Assembly: GCA_023213315.1 (NCBI GenBank)
Contig: JAKCPI010012453.1
Coordinates: 17,087 to 81,086 of the forward strand
Reading direction: 5' to 3'
Length of the DNA stretch: 64,000 nt
From: Euborellia annulipes
Taxonomy: Eukaryota > Arthropoda > Insecta > Dermaptera > Anisolabididae
Shown one piece after another: positions 54,500 to 64,000 of this stretch; positions within the stretch are counted from its first letter, which is position 1, and every line of letters starts with the position of its first letter. Position numbers and translations under genes: made by a program. Below the pieces are notes generated by a model, which was given only the letters and a program-made list of their open reading frames with translations, searched no databases and had not been told where the DNA came from.

Positions 54500-56210
54500 A
54501 TTATTAAGGCCTATTGTACTGAATTAATTTAATCATGTCGCTGAATAAAGCAATTTAATTAAAATAATTAAGCTTAAGAAATAACAAATATAATTTGGCT
54601 TAATTTTGATTATGTAATTTTATAAAAAGATTTTATATAATTTAAAGACTACTTTTGTATTATTTGTTGAGGGAAAAAGTTGATGTCTAGATAAAAACAT
54701 ATAATGTATTTTTTCTTAGATTTTTTTTTTATTATGTAATTTATAATTCACCTTTATTACTCCTTTGCTCATTTATCAAAAGATATTTTTAAGAGGATAA
54801 AAAGACATTTTTTCTAATGATAAGTCATTTAATATTTTTCATAAAATAAAATGGCCAACTTATCTTTGTGAATAAATGATATCGCAAGTAAACGTTTAAA
54901 AGAACAAGAAAGTATTGCATTTCCAAAATACTCATATCAGCCTTTTATCCAAGTTTGAAGCGTGAGATAAAGGGCAGCTGCAACGGACATGAAAGATTCC
55001 GATTCATTATAAATTATTATTTTTTTTATTAAATAATAAATTCTCTTGAGGTTCATTTAAATAGTTCTTTGAGTATTAAATTAGTAACAAAGACAGGATT
55101 TTCGTTTTAATAAGGAAAGGGGTGTCCAAACATTTATTAAGGCCTATTGTATGGGGTGCTGGATGCTGAAAAGAAAACATTTTTGCAAAACCTTCACCTA
55201 ATTTTCAAATCATTGACATTTTTTTATAATTTTTTTAATTTTCTGGCACGAGGGGGGGGGCAGTATAATTAACAATATATACAATTTAATTAATAAAGTG
55301 GGAGATTTCAAAAAATAATATTATTTCAAATTTGACTAAATTTTGTTTTTGTTTTCTTAAAATTATTTGCAAAATTTTTACAAATTTTGTTCGTTTTGTT
55401 TTCATTATAAAGACCTACTTATTTTTGCTTTGGGTTTGGGAACGACTGCTTTAAGCCGATTTTCCTGTTCCTGTAGCTGTCAAAATCAAGAATGAAAAAC
55501 ATATACAGTGCCTGGCCATGTTGATTGATGGAAATATAATGAATGTCGCAATTTCTGTCATTCATACTTGATTTGTAAATAAATTTGTTTCTCGAAATTA
55601 CAACTATTGAGTCATCCTCCATAGAGCATGAGAACTCATCGGTGGTTAAGAGAAAGAAAGAGAAAAATAAATAAATAAAACGTGCAACTCTAATTGCAAT
55701 TTCATCGAGCGATCGTACTAAGAAAGCGAGACGGATCAGCCAGATGGGCACGGAGACAGTTAAGAATCGTAAACAAGGTCGGGTCTCACAGGCCCTACTA
55801 CAGTCGTTTATCATATTTGTTTTGTCAAGGCTAATCCAGATTCACACTTTTTTCTATTTGCTTTTATTGGATATCGATCACGTCCTAGTGAATTTTATTT
55901 ACAATGAAAGAGGGTCATTTGAAAGTTTTATCAAATTAAATAAAATATCCGGATTTAGACTTGATAAAGCCCTAATCTATATAAATCGCAGAGGTCCCCT
56001 GCCGTTTTAAATTACACCACCTAATCGCGGAAAACTTGTAAATAATATCTAATAGATAATAAACAAAATAAATTGTTTAATTTTATCTTTCAGCTTATAT
56101 TGAAAGTAATTGAGATAATCCTAGTTAGTAAAAAATCTAAGTTAAAAAAAAAAAAATCTAAGTTGATAAATAATAAGCTGATTATTTTATTCATTTTAAT
56201 TAGCTTATTG
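54500..56210. other. Upstream flank, no gene seen
   Basis: AT-rich. 55420-55810 is somewhat more complex and carries open frames on both strands that I cannot assign. Confidence 0.4.
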
Positions 56211-56214
56211 CCGG

Positions 56215-56505
56215 CGAGAAGAAAGTACAATAATATCCATATCGACGCTTTCAGTAGAAAAGTGTCTAACTCCTCTTTTTTCGAAAATCATTTTTTTGTA
56301 TTTTCTGTTGAAAAATATCATTCTCCTGCCCTGTACTGGGTAAGAGCGTAATTCAAATTTTTCAGTTCGAAAAGTTGCTTCACGAAAAGTGTTTAACAGT
56401 GGCTCTAACAATGACAATGAAATGTTTTTTGGCTCTCCTGAAAAATAAACAAAAATGGAGTTAGATACTTTACTAATTAGAACGTCGATATTTATTATAA
56501 ACAAG
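56215..56505. repeat. Foldback element
   Basis: About 45-bp inverted arms with GGAGTTAGAYACTTT and CGTCGATAT at 56230-56275 and 56458-56503. Confidence 0.55.
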
Positions 56506-56750
56506 TAGCGCTGCTTAAGCGCTCAACTTTTGGATTGGCGGCCTAGGGAAAGAAGGTTGTTGAATTCTCACCGGAAGGCATTGATATGTCGATCTTTCAA
56601 TCATATTTTATTTTCATAAAAGTCTATATGACCACAGTTAACCGAGAGTCTATAAATTAAATAAATTTAAAAAAATAAGTAACAATAATAAAATAAAATT
56701 CATTCTGGTTTGTGAATATCTAATTCAGGTAGGTATATAGGCCCTATGTA

Positions 56751-57147
56751 CAGGGGCGCCGGAACGAACTTGAATCAGGGGGGGGGGCAAAAATTTTTTT
56801 TTTAGAAAATTAAAATAATTTAATATGTTCAAATAGTATAAAACAAAAACAAATCTACTATCAAACTTTAAAAATTTTAAATAAAATCACAATTTTAATA
56901 AAATTAAAATTTAAAAAAATTTGCTAGTGATTTTATCAAAAATTTTTGGAAAAAATTTGGAAAAAAAAATGAATTTCTTACTCTTTTAATTTTTTTTAAT
57001 TTAGAAGATTTTATTTTTCAAAAGTAAAAATATATGATTTTTAAAAATAAATGAAATAAAAGAAGACATATTGCCCCCCTCTGCCCCCCCATAGGATGCC
57101 AGGGGGGCAATGTACCCTTGCCCCCCCCCCCAGTTCCGGCGCCTATG
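56751..57147 (+). mobile_element. hAT MITE family with C-runs, copy 2
   Basis: 397 bp, CAGGGGCGCCGGAAC / GTTCCGGCGCCTATG ends, exact TSD CCTATGTA (56743-56750, 57148-57155). Confidence 0.88.
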
Positions 57148-57159
57148 CCTATGTAGTAG

Positions 57160-58610
57160 TCAAAGCGAGAGAGAGGAGGATTAGCAGGCACGTTGTATAG
57201 TTTGACATAATGAAAAGAGAATAGAATAGACATACATAAAAAAATAGAAAAGAATCAAGTAGAAAAATAAAGAAAATGTCTTTTAAAAAAAATAAACTTA
57301 GAAATGAAATGTAAATCAATAATTTTAAAATTTAAATTTAAATACTCGTATTCGAAATATAGGAATAGCAATTCGCAAAAGGCCAGACATCTTATAATGG
57401 GTCTGTTTCAAATATAAATATTTTTTTTTTAAGTGTGAATTTGGGATGTGGATCAAATTAACAAGACCAATCAATATATCCCCTGCCAATGGAGGAGATA
57501 TTTGACTCCGTATGTTAATTTGGTTGCCTATGATCAAGGCTCTTTATTTATCTGTAAATATGGTGAATAAATTCGTTTGTTTTTACTTTCTGCAAGATGG
57601 GCAACTTAAATAACTTATTATTAGGGGAATTTTTAATTATAGATCACATTTTTGTATTAATTATTTTATTAAAAATAATTTAGTATTAATTATTTATTAA
57701 AAATAATTAATAATTAATTTATTAATAATAATAATTCAAACCACAATAGCTTTAACAACACATTAAATAACTTACTCGTCAAGTCTTATTATTTCTTCTG
57801 ACTCCATCATCAGTCACAGCTCTTCTTTAATTCAATCTCTCGCTAAAGAATTTCTCGAATTTCTCTCAGAAATCCTCTAGAGAGGGCCAAGCATGCGCTT
57901 TTGTTAAATCTCTTTAAATTATTTGACTTTAGGGATGCAATAAAAAAAAAAAAAACAAATTAAAGAAATTTAGAGGACTTTTACACTTTTGCTTCTTTCC
58001 ATAGTTAATATAATATAATATTTAATCAACATATTTTTATCCACATTTATAAATTTGTTAACCTCTTAATTAATCATACATTCGTTATCTTAAAATATTT
58101 TCTGATAAGAAATAGGCAGGTCTATATAGAGTTGGTTGAAATTAAGGTCAAGAGTGATTTCATCAAAAGTTATGAAAATTCCATAATTAGGGAAACTCTG
58201 ATAAATACATATTTATTTATTTATTAAATTCTTAGTTTAAGTAATTCTTATAATTAGAAATTTAATTAAAGTTAATGCAATGAATCAACAAAAGGATATT
58301 ACAAATGAGATTCCATGCATGAAATTAAAAAAATTCAATAAAAAATATGGATAAAGATTTTCCAAGAATTTTTAATGCAATTCCAAGTGAATGTTAATTT
58401 ACGTATCTATTGACATTTTTCATTAAATATCTTAAAATTTGTAACTGTTTAAAAATCGAACATTTTAAATATTGTTTTAAAATTCAAAATTCATTTGCTA
58501 TTTTAAAAAAAATTTATATTCTCGACTTTACGGATCATTTGTTAATATAATAAATATTGAGTAATAATATATAAGAGATTGTTAATATTTTTATTTTTTG
58601 AAAAAAATAT
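57160..58610. other. AT-rich stretch
   Basis: AATTATAGATCACATTTTTG near 57635 resembles an arm of the 9344-10010 palindrome. Nothing else supportable. Confidence 0.4.
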
Positions 58611-58616
58611 TGTACC

Positions 58617-58977
58617 CACCCCCCATCCCGTCCTATGTTCATTGATCTCTTGGCATTTAGCAAGTGAGTTCCTATGGGGTGGGGAGCTATAGCCCCCTTT
58701 CAGAAGCCCTTAACTTACACGAGATACTAGGACATTCTCACTAGCATAGAAGAGGTTGGATAAAAGGAACCGGATGAAACCAGAAATAAGGATTATTCAC
58801 TTGCTAGAAATGAACGCAGGAGGAGGAGTTAGAGATAGGGAATAATGTAACTTCACGGGGTGCCAGTAGATAGCTACGGCCATGGTTGGGTTTGAGGTGT
58901 GTGTCTTCGTGCACAGAAGCACCTCGGGTAAATAAACGAGGATTCCCGATAGGAATTTCAAATAATAATAATAATAA
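58617..58977 (+). mobile_element. Long tRNA-headed SINE, 5'-truncated copy
   Basis: Matches 53926-54300 in reverse, ending in an (AAT)n tail; head missing. Confidence 0.65.
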
Positions 58978-59494
58978 TTTGGGAAATTAACGAAAAAATT
59001 GAATAAAAACCGTTTTTACACAATTTTTTTTTTAAATTTGTTCTTAATTAAAGATAAAAAATTTTCTTGTTTTTTAAAAATAAAATATTGTTTCGCCCCT
59101 TCACCCAAAATGACTGAAAAAAATTCCAGAATCGCTCCTGGCATTTAGAGTTATAAAATATGTGCAAAACTTTGTGAATTGAATAATTCTTTAAATATTA
59201 ATGAAATCACATAGATATATGCACATACTAAAACACATAATTCAAAAATTACTTAAACTTACTCAGAGAATATAAAATCACATATTGGTAATATCAGCTC
59301 AATTTGAATTTTTTACTATTATATTTTTACCCAGCTAACCTTCGATTTGCCGGTAAAGTTAAAAATTTATAAATAAAAAATATTTTTTAATTAGCATCTC
59401 TGAATGCAATAATATAAAAAGAGAGTATTTGTATTAAAATTTAGAGGTTAAATCCTTTACCAAAGTGTTATCTTGGAATACATGGAGAGGGAGT

Positions 59495-59585
59495 AGGAAG
59501 CATAGGCGTAACTAGGAAATTTGACTGGGAGGGGGGAGCCATGGGACCAGCCATCCTCGCTGGGGGGGGGGGGCATAATATTTTA
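59495..59585. repeat. hAT MITE fragment with G-run
   Basis: CATAGGCGTAACTAGG end and GGGACCAGCCATCCTCGC block, reverse relative of 36305-36430. Confidence 0.35.
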
Positions 59586-59989
59586 ATCTAATATAAAATC
59601 TATTTTGCATGACGTAGCTAATGAAAATGGAAATATTTATTTATATTTTTAATATTGTAAATAAAATGGAGAATTTATAAAAAATTGTGTGAACTTATAG
59701 AAGTCGGAAGATAAAAGGAAGGCGGAGATGCTTCAAAACGGGATGATAAACGTGGATGAGGACAACTTGACGATCTACCGACTTCATCAAAAGAACTCAT
59801 GATTTTAAATCGCTAAGATAAGCATAGATAAGATCTTCATTTTAATATTATGTTTGAATTATTCAAGAAACATCCAGACTTGAAAAAGGAACCTCAAGAA
59901 AGAAAAATTATTCCAAATTTGCGTGTAGAGAAGAGAGGTGATGATTTATGATGAATTAAAGGGTTTTTAATTAAACCACCTAAGTTTTA

Positions 59990-60135
59990 TGGGGATCCTG
60001 GTTCGCTTCCTGTCCCATGTGAGAAAAAATTATTTCAATTGAATATAGAGATGCTATATGATTGATAGTCAATTCAATTGAAATAAATTTAAATGCCTTA
60101 GATGCCGAAAAAGACCTTAAAATAAAAAAAACAAA
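59990..60135 (+). repeat. SINE-B 3' part
   Basis: Body with TCAATTCAATTGAAATAAAT and GCCGAAAAAGACCTTA, then A-rich tail; B-box region weakly kept. Confidence 0.4.
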
Positions 60136-60139
60136 AAAC

Positions 60140-61600
60140 GGTATCATTTACCAAAAGTTCTAACACCCTTCTAAGTTTCTAAATACCTTAGAGTTCTATT
60201 ATTATTTTGGGATGAATAAAATACAATATATTACTTTCTCAAAACTATAAGGCAACTCCACGGAAAGCTCCATGTGTGAAGATCGTGCTAAATGTAAATT
60301 CATATCCCAAGATTAATTTATTTATATACCAGGTATATGAATTGTCGGGATATCTTAATTTTAATTATGCTAATTTTTAGATAGAAAGGTCGTCACTGTT
60401 TTATTAAACTATAAAGAGTATAAAGCAAGAAAGTAATTGTAATTCTAATAACCATTTTTGATGACCTTCGTCACTAGAAAAGACATCGCTATAATTAAAA
60501 CATGACCAGTGAATATTATATGTTACCAACATAGTAAACTATGCAAATATAGTAAAATTTTCATGGCCTATTTTAAAATTTTGACAACACTAGTTGATTT
60601 CTTTTACTTTCTCATATTATTAATTGTTAAAATTGATAGCGACTTTTTTGCCAAAAACAGACATTTTACCTACTATTTGGCTAAAAAAGAATACACTTTA
60701 AAAGCGACTTTTTTCCGAAAATAAGAGACTTTTTTCCACTCTCTAGTAATCACCATACGACCCGTATTTTGTCTAAGCGCCTCATTTTGGAGAGAAGACA
60801 TTATCGTACGTCTCCTTAACTTTTTGAACATTTGATCCCTCTATCAAACTCTAAATTTGTTAATTTAATAAATTACATTATAAAAGATATTTGATAAAAT
60901 TCAAGTTAAAAAATTTTAATTCTATAAGTGAGGAAAGAGGGGAGGTAAACTATTAAACGGTATTGTAAGATAACGGTACAAATATTTCAATTTTAATAAG
61001 AAATATTAAAAATTTAGAAAAGTAATAATTTAATGAAAAAGATATAAAACAGCTGTATAATGATGAAATTTACTTTCTCTGCAAACCTAATCATCCGCAA
61101 CTTGGAACGAACGGATGCGCGGTACAGAGGACCAAACAGCTCAAACAGAGCATGTCTTTCCTTCCACTTCCGCATATCGACTAAAAGATAAAATAAATAA
61201 CTAATACATTAAATCAATCAATTCGAAAAAAAATATGAACTAGACGTTCACTTAAGAAATAGAAAAAAAAAATTGCTATGAATCCTTCTTTTGTGAAAAA
61301 TTGATTGCATTTTTTTAGAAAAGCAACTAATTCAATTATACCATTAAGATCGTCTTGTCAAGAAACTAGACAACTTTCTTTTAAAAAAAAAATGATTTTA
61401 AAAAAAAAATGTCAAAAAGAATAACATACAGCATATAATAAAATTTTATCAGGATGAAATGAAATGAAATTCCAATAGAAGATAAAGCTATGAATAATTA
61501 GTTTTAGTTATCAATAAGTTTTTTTTTAAGTTATTTTTCCTCTACCTTTTTCCTATCTAATCGACAATTTGAATGATTTATAGTGGAATAACTTGCTTCT
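60140..61600. other. AT-rich stretch
   Basis: A 71-codon frame at 60509-60724 has no recognisable content. Confidence 0.4.
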
Positions 61601-61613
61601 AAAGTTTTAAAAA

Positions 61614-61619
61614 TATATA

Positions 61620-61651
<32 letters not shown>

Positions 61652-61652
61652 C
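61614..61652. repeat. (TA)n microsatellite
   Basis: Nearly uninterrupted TA repeats. Confidence 0.85.
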
Positions 61653-61831
61653 AATATCTGGTTTAGCCATGTCCATCCCGTGGGCCGAATTACGTTTTCT
61701 GTGATCCTTATTTTTATATATTAAAGAATCTGTGAAAAATTAGGTATTTAAATATATTTTTCTTTAATAATAATGAGCTCTTTTGGTTAGATCCGAAGGG
61801 AGCCGGAGAATAAAATAAAGGTATTATTTTT

Positions 61832-62000
61832 TACTTTCTCTTACCAATAGATATATGTTAATATAGAGAGAATTGGATTCATGTCAAAATTCGATGTTGA
61901 CGGATCTACACGTTTTGAGCTCCCCTGAACCCAAAAAAGTGGTTTCGCAACATGGTCTTTCTGTGTGTGTGTGTGTCTGTCTGTGCCCCCTCCCCCTGCC
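61832..62000 (+). repeat. Hairpin-capped repeat, copy H (left part)
   Basis: Starts TACTTTCTCTTACC, keeps TTCATGTCAAAATTCGATG and a GTGTGTGTGTCTGTCTG tract, then stops at hAT-type C-rich sequence. Confidence 0.55.
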
Positions 62001-62047
62001 CCCACTGGCTACGCCCATGCCAAGAATTCTTAGAAAATATATAGTAT

Positions 62048-62434
62048 CAGGGGCGCCGGAACGAACTTGAATCAGGGGGGGCAAAAAATTTTTTTTAGAA
62101 AATTAAAAATTTAATATGTTCAAATAGTATAAAACAAAAACAAATCTACTATAAAACTTTAAAAATTTTAAATAAAATCATAATTTTAATAAAATTAAAA
62201 TTTTAAAAAATTTGGTAGCGATTTTATCAAAAATTTTAGGAAAAAATTTGGAAAAAAATGAATTTCTTACTCTTTTTTTAATTTAGAAGATTTTATTTTT
62301 CAAAAGTAAAAATATATCATTTTTAAAAATAAATGAAATAAAAGAAGACATATTGCCCCCCTCTGCCCCCCCATAGGATGCCAGGGGGGGGACAATGTAC
62401 CCTTGCCCTCCCCCCCCCAGTTCCGGCGCCTATG
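62048..62434 (+). mobile_element. hAT MITE family with C-runs, copy 3
   Basis: 387 bp, same ends as copy 2. Flanks are TATAGTAT and, two bases after the end, TATAGTAT. Confidence 0.8.
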
Positions 62435-62792
62435 TATATAGTATATAGAAATAAATAAATAAATAAATTTATTAACAGTCAGGCCTTTTGAATTTTATAA
62501 ATTTGTAAATAAAGGTCAGTTTTTTGATATTTTGTTAAGAAATTATTTTTAATTTTCCCTGTTTAAAAGCATTTATAGTAATTAGACTATAGTTTTAATA
62601 TGTTGTGGAAGTAACGTAGTAATAATTTGAATCTCTTAAATTTTTTGGGAAAATTAATTATAATCAAATTTCTTTTAATATAGAACACAAAATCAACAAG
62701 TTGGCTGGCAAAATAGAGAGGTGATTAGTAGCTCTGAGAGCCAGCTTTCCAAAAATACCACTAGGGCGGTGGGTGATGCCCAACTGCCTCAG

Positions 62793-62826
62793 CCAATCAC
62801 GTGATTCTAGCCGAAAGTTATAAATA
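62793..62826 (+). promoter_or_regulatory. Histone-like promoter block 1
   Basis: CCAAT (62793-62797), palindromic TCACGTGA E-box directly after, then TATAAATA (62819-62826). An ATG follows at 62861. Confidence 0.5.
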
Positions 62827-62860
62827 CAACCGAGCCTGTCTCTCACGATTCAAGACAATC

Positions 62861-62902
62861 ATGCGGACCAAGCACACAGCAGAAGATTCAAGTCAGTTAT
62901 AG
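62861..62902 (+). pseudogene. H3-like start, decayed
   Basis: ATG CGG ACC AAG CAC ACA GCA reads M-R-T-K-H-T-A, one residue short of and one change from the invariant start of histone H3. It stops after 13 codons. Short match, so an inference from context. Confidence 0.3.
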
Positions 62903-63087
62903 AAGTACAATCACCATGCCAGCGCAAGAGATCTCTTCTAGATAAACAAAAGTCCCTTTTTCATGGGCTCTTTACACTCTTTTGCTTTTAGTCAGCAACA
63001 AGTCATAAAGATGAAACATGTTACAAGCCTAAGCAATTCAGCGCAAGAGATATCTTCAAGCAAACAACAAATTCTTCAAGAAACAAA

Positions 63088-63103
63088 AGCCCTTTTCAGG
63101 GCT
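63088..63103 (+). promoter_or_regulatory. Histone-type 3' stem-loop
   Basis: AGCCCT TTTC AGGGCT: six perfect pairs and a four-base loop, preceded by AAACAAA and followed by AACACCA, as in metazoan replication-dependent histone mRNAs. Confidence 0.6.
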
Positions 63104-63116
63104 AACACCATTTTTT

Positions 63117-63590
63117 TTTACCGCCTTTCCTTCTTACAAAATATATGCTCCTTAAAAAAAGTCCTTTTTAGGACTAATTATCAAAAAGTTAATATGCTAA
63201 AATCACCACATTCACTTTCTCCATACTTTATTTTATCAACTTTCCTACATTTAACCATTAAAATTCACGTTTATCAATTAAACGTATTTCCTTGGCACGT
63301 TTGTTAATTAAACGTATTAAATCACCTCCAAATATCTCGCCCCACCATTTTTTTAAATCAACTTTCTTCTTACAAAAAATTATGCTGCTTAAAAAAGTCC
63401 TTTTGAGTGACCAATTAACAAAAGTTAATATGCTAAAATCAGCCACATTCACTTTCTCCATATTTATTTTATCAACTTTCCTACATTTAACCATTAAAAT
63501 TCACGTTTATCAATTAAACGTATTTCCTTGGCACGTTTGTTAATTAAACGTATTAAATCACCTCCAAATATCTCGCCCATTGCCTTAAAT
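63117..63590 (+). repeat. Two tandem units of about 238 bp
   Basis: Units 63117-63357 and 63358-63590 share the stem-loop region and a nearly identical 170-bp tail from TTAATATGCTAAAATCA to AAATATCTCGCCC. Confidence 0.8.
63160..63175 (+). promoter_or_regulatory. Second histone-type stem-loop
   Basis: AGTCCT TTTT AGGACT: six perfect pairs with a TTTT loop. Degenerate relatives lie at 62951-62969 and 63396-63412. Confidence 0.45.
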
Positions 63591-63749
63591 GCTCATTCAT
63601 TTTGAATTAAAAATATATTGCGGAGGCAAAAAAATATTTTTCTATTCGTCTCGAACGCATGAAAAAACAAACTGAGGTCCCCCGCTATACCTCCTTCCCT
63701 CCATTCACAATAAAAGTTAGCTCACTGCTTGCACCGAGACTGCTCTCAG

Positions 63750-63791
63750 CCAATCACGTGATCACGTGATTCTAGCCGAAAGTTATAAATA
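63750..63791 (+). promoter_or_regulatory. Histone-like promoter block 2
   Basis: CCAAT (63750-63754), two CACGTG boxes, TATAAATA (63784-63791); 3' half nearly identical to block 1. ATG at 63819, then GGACCAAGACACAG, again H3-like but out of frame. Confidence 0.5.
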
Positions 63792-63984
63792 CAACCGAGC
63801 CAGTGTCTCACTCTTCATATGGGACCAAGACACAGTGGAGATCAAGTCATGTTACAAACATACATTGTATTAGGATTTTAGGGATGTTTTATCTGTGATG
63901 TTAGTTTTAAGTTTTAGAATCTAGTATCCCTCCCTGATCATTGTAAGCCCCCAATTTTTGTTTATTTTATTGTAAATTAGTCAA

Positions 63985-63990
63985 AATAAA
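63985..63990 (+). terminator. Poly(A) signal
   Basis: AATAAA about 200 bp after the TATA box of block 2; together they bound a possible short transcript. Confidence 0.35.
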
Positions 63991-64000
63991 TTCTTTCAAT

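Noticed and set aside
55419..56010. 131-codon minus and 88-codon plus ORFs that overlap
   Set aside because: No domain, no splice-site support, codon content typical of AT-rich noise.
56205..56504. Minus-strand frame with an acceptor-like AG and a faint caspase-like stretch (S-Y-P-V-Q-G-R-R-M-I-F-F-N)
   Set aside because: Its two edges are inverted copies of one another (56230-56275 and 56458-56503), so it sits in a foldback element; no His or Cys active-site exon nearby and no good donor.
62963..63307. 114-codon ORF near the right edge
   Set aside because: It runs across histone-type stem-loops and a tandem duplication; composition is not protein-like.

Overview
The window looks like a piece of a very AT-rich arthropod nuclear genome, probably an insect. 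The genes are split by GT-AG introns, a UDP-glycosyltransferase carries the N-Q-G-G version of its signature that is common in insect UGTs, and the space between exons is packed with eukaryotic transposons (hAT, PIF/Harbinger, Tc1/mariner, Transib, Penelope-like, tRNA- and 5S-derived SINEs). No species is claimed.

Three split genes can be supported, all on the minus strand. (1) 2471-4991: five exons of a UDP-glycosyltransferase, from signal peptide through the sugar-donor signature; the last exon with the membrane anchor is not in the window. (2) 7034-8086: a small three-exon gene for a hydrophobic protein I do not recognise. (3) 13239-50926: a nine-exon gene of about 37.7 kb encoding a protein with two CAP (GAPR-1/SCP-like) domains and a 168-residue low-complexity N-terminal region. 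All splice phases agree across the nine exons. Its first intron is 26.9 kb and is a transposon graveyard. A small extra exon with an ATG in intron 3 could start a shorter isoform.

The most striking gene-level observation is at the 3' end of the CAP gene. The reading frame stops at TAG (13239-13241), but the same frame then stays open for 88 GC-rich, Gly/Pro/Ser/Arg-rich codons to a TGA at 12972. The frame is either read through, recently broken by a nonsense change, or carries an assembly error.

Region by region. 1-2440: hAT element with a nested TTAA-flanked MITE, a foldback with hammerhead-like ends, and a palindromic mariner derivative. 2471-4991: UGT. 4992-7033: PIF-type MITE, hAT MITE and SINE pieces. 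7034-8086: membrane-protein gene. 8087-12970: hAT MITE, long palindromes, a tRNA-like sequence, a 5S-like SINE and AT-rich filler. 12972-23819: CAP exons 2-9 with hAT MITEs in the introns. 23820-50707: CAP intron 1, including a 3557-bp Transib-type element inside a SINE and many copies of a roughly 660-bp repeat with a hairpin at each end. 50708-50926: CAP exon 1. 50927-62650: repeats only, including a Penelope-like endonuclease remnant. 62700-64000: a tandem, decayed array with histone-like promoters (CCAAT, E-box, TATA), H3-like start codons and histone-type 3' stem-loops.

The genes do not form a pathway together. What links the window is repeated insertion of non-autonomous DNA elements, many datable relative to each other because they sit inside one another with intact target-site duplications.
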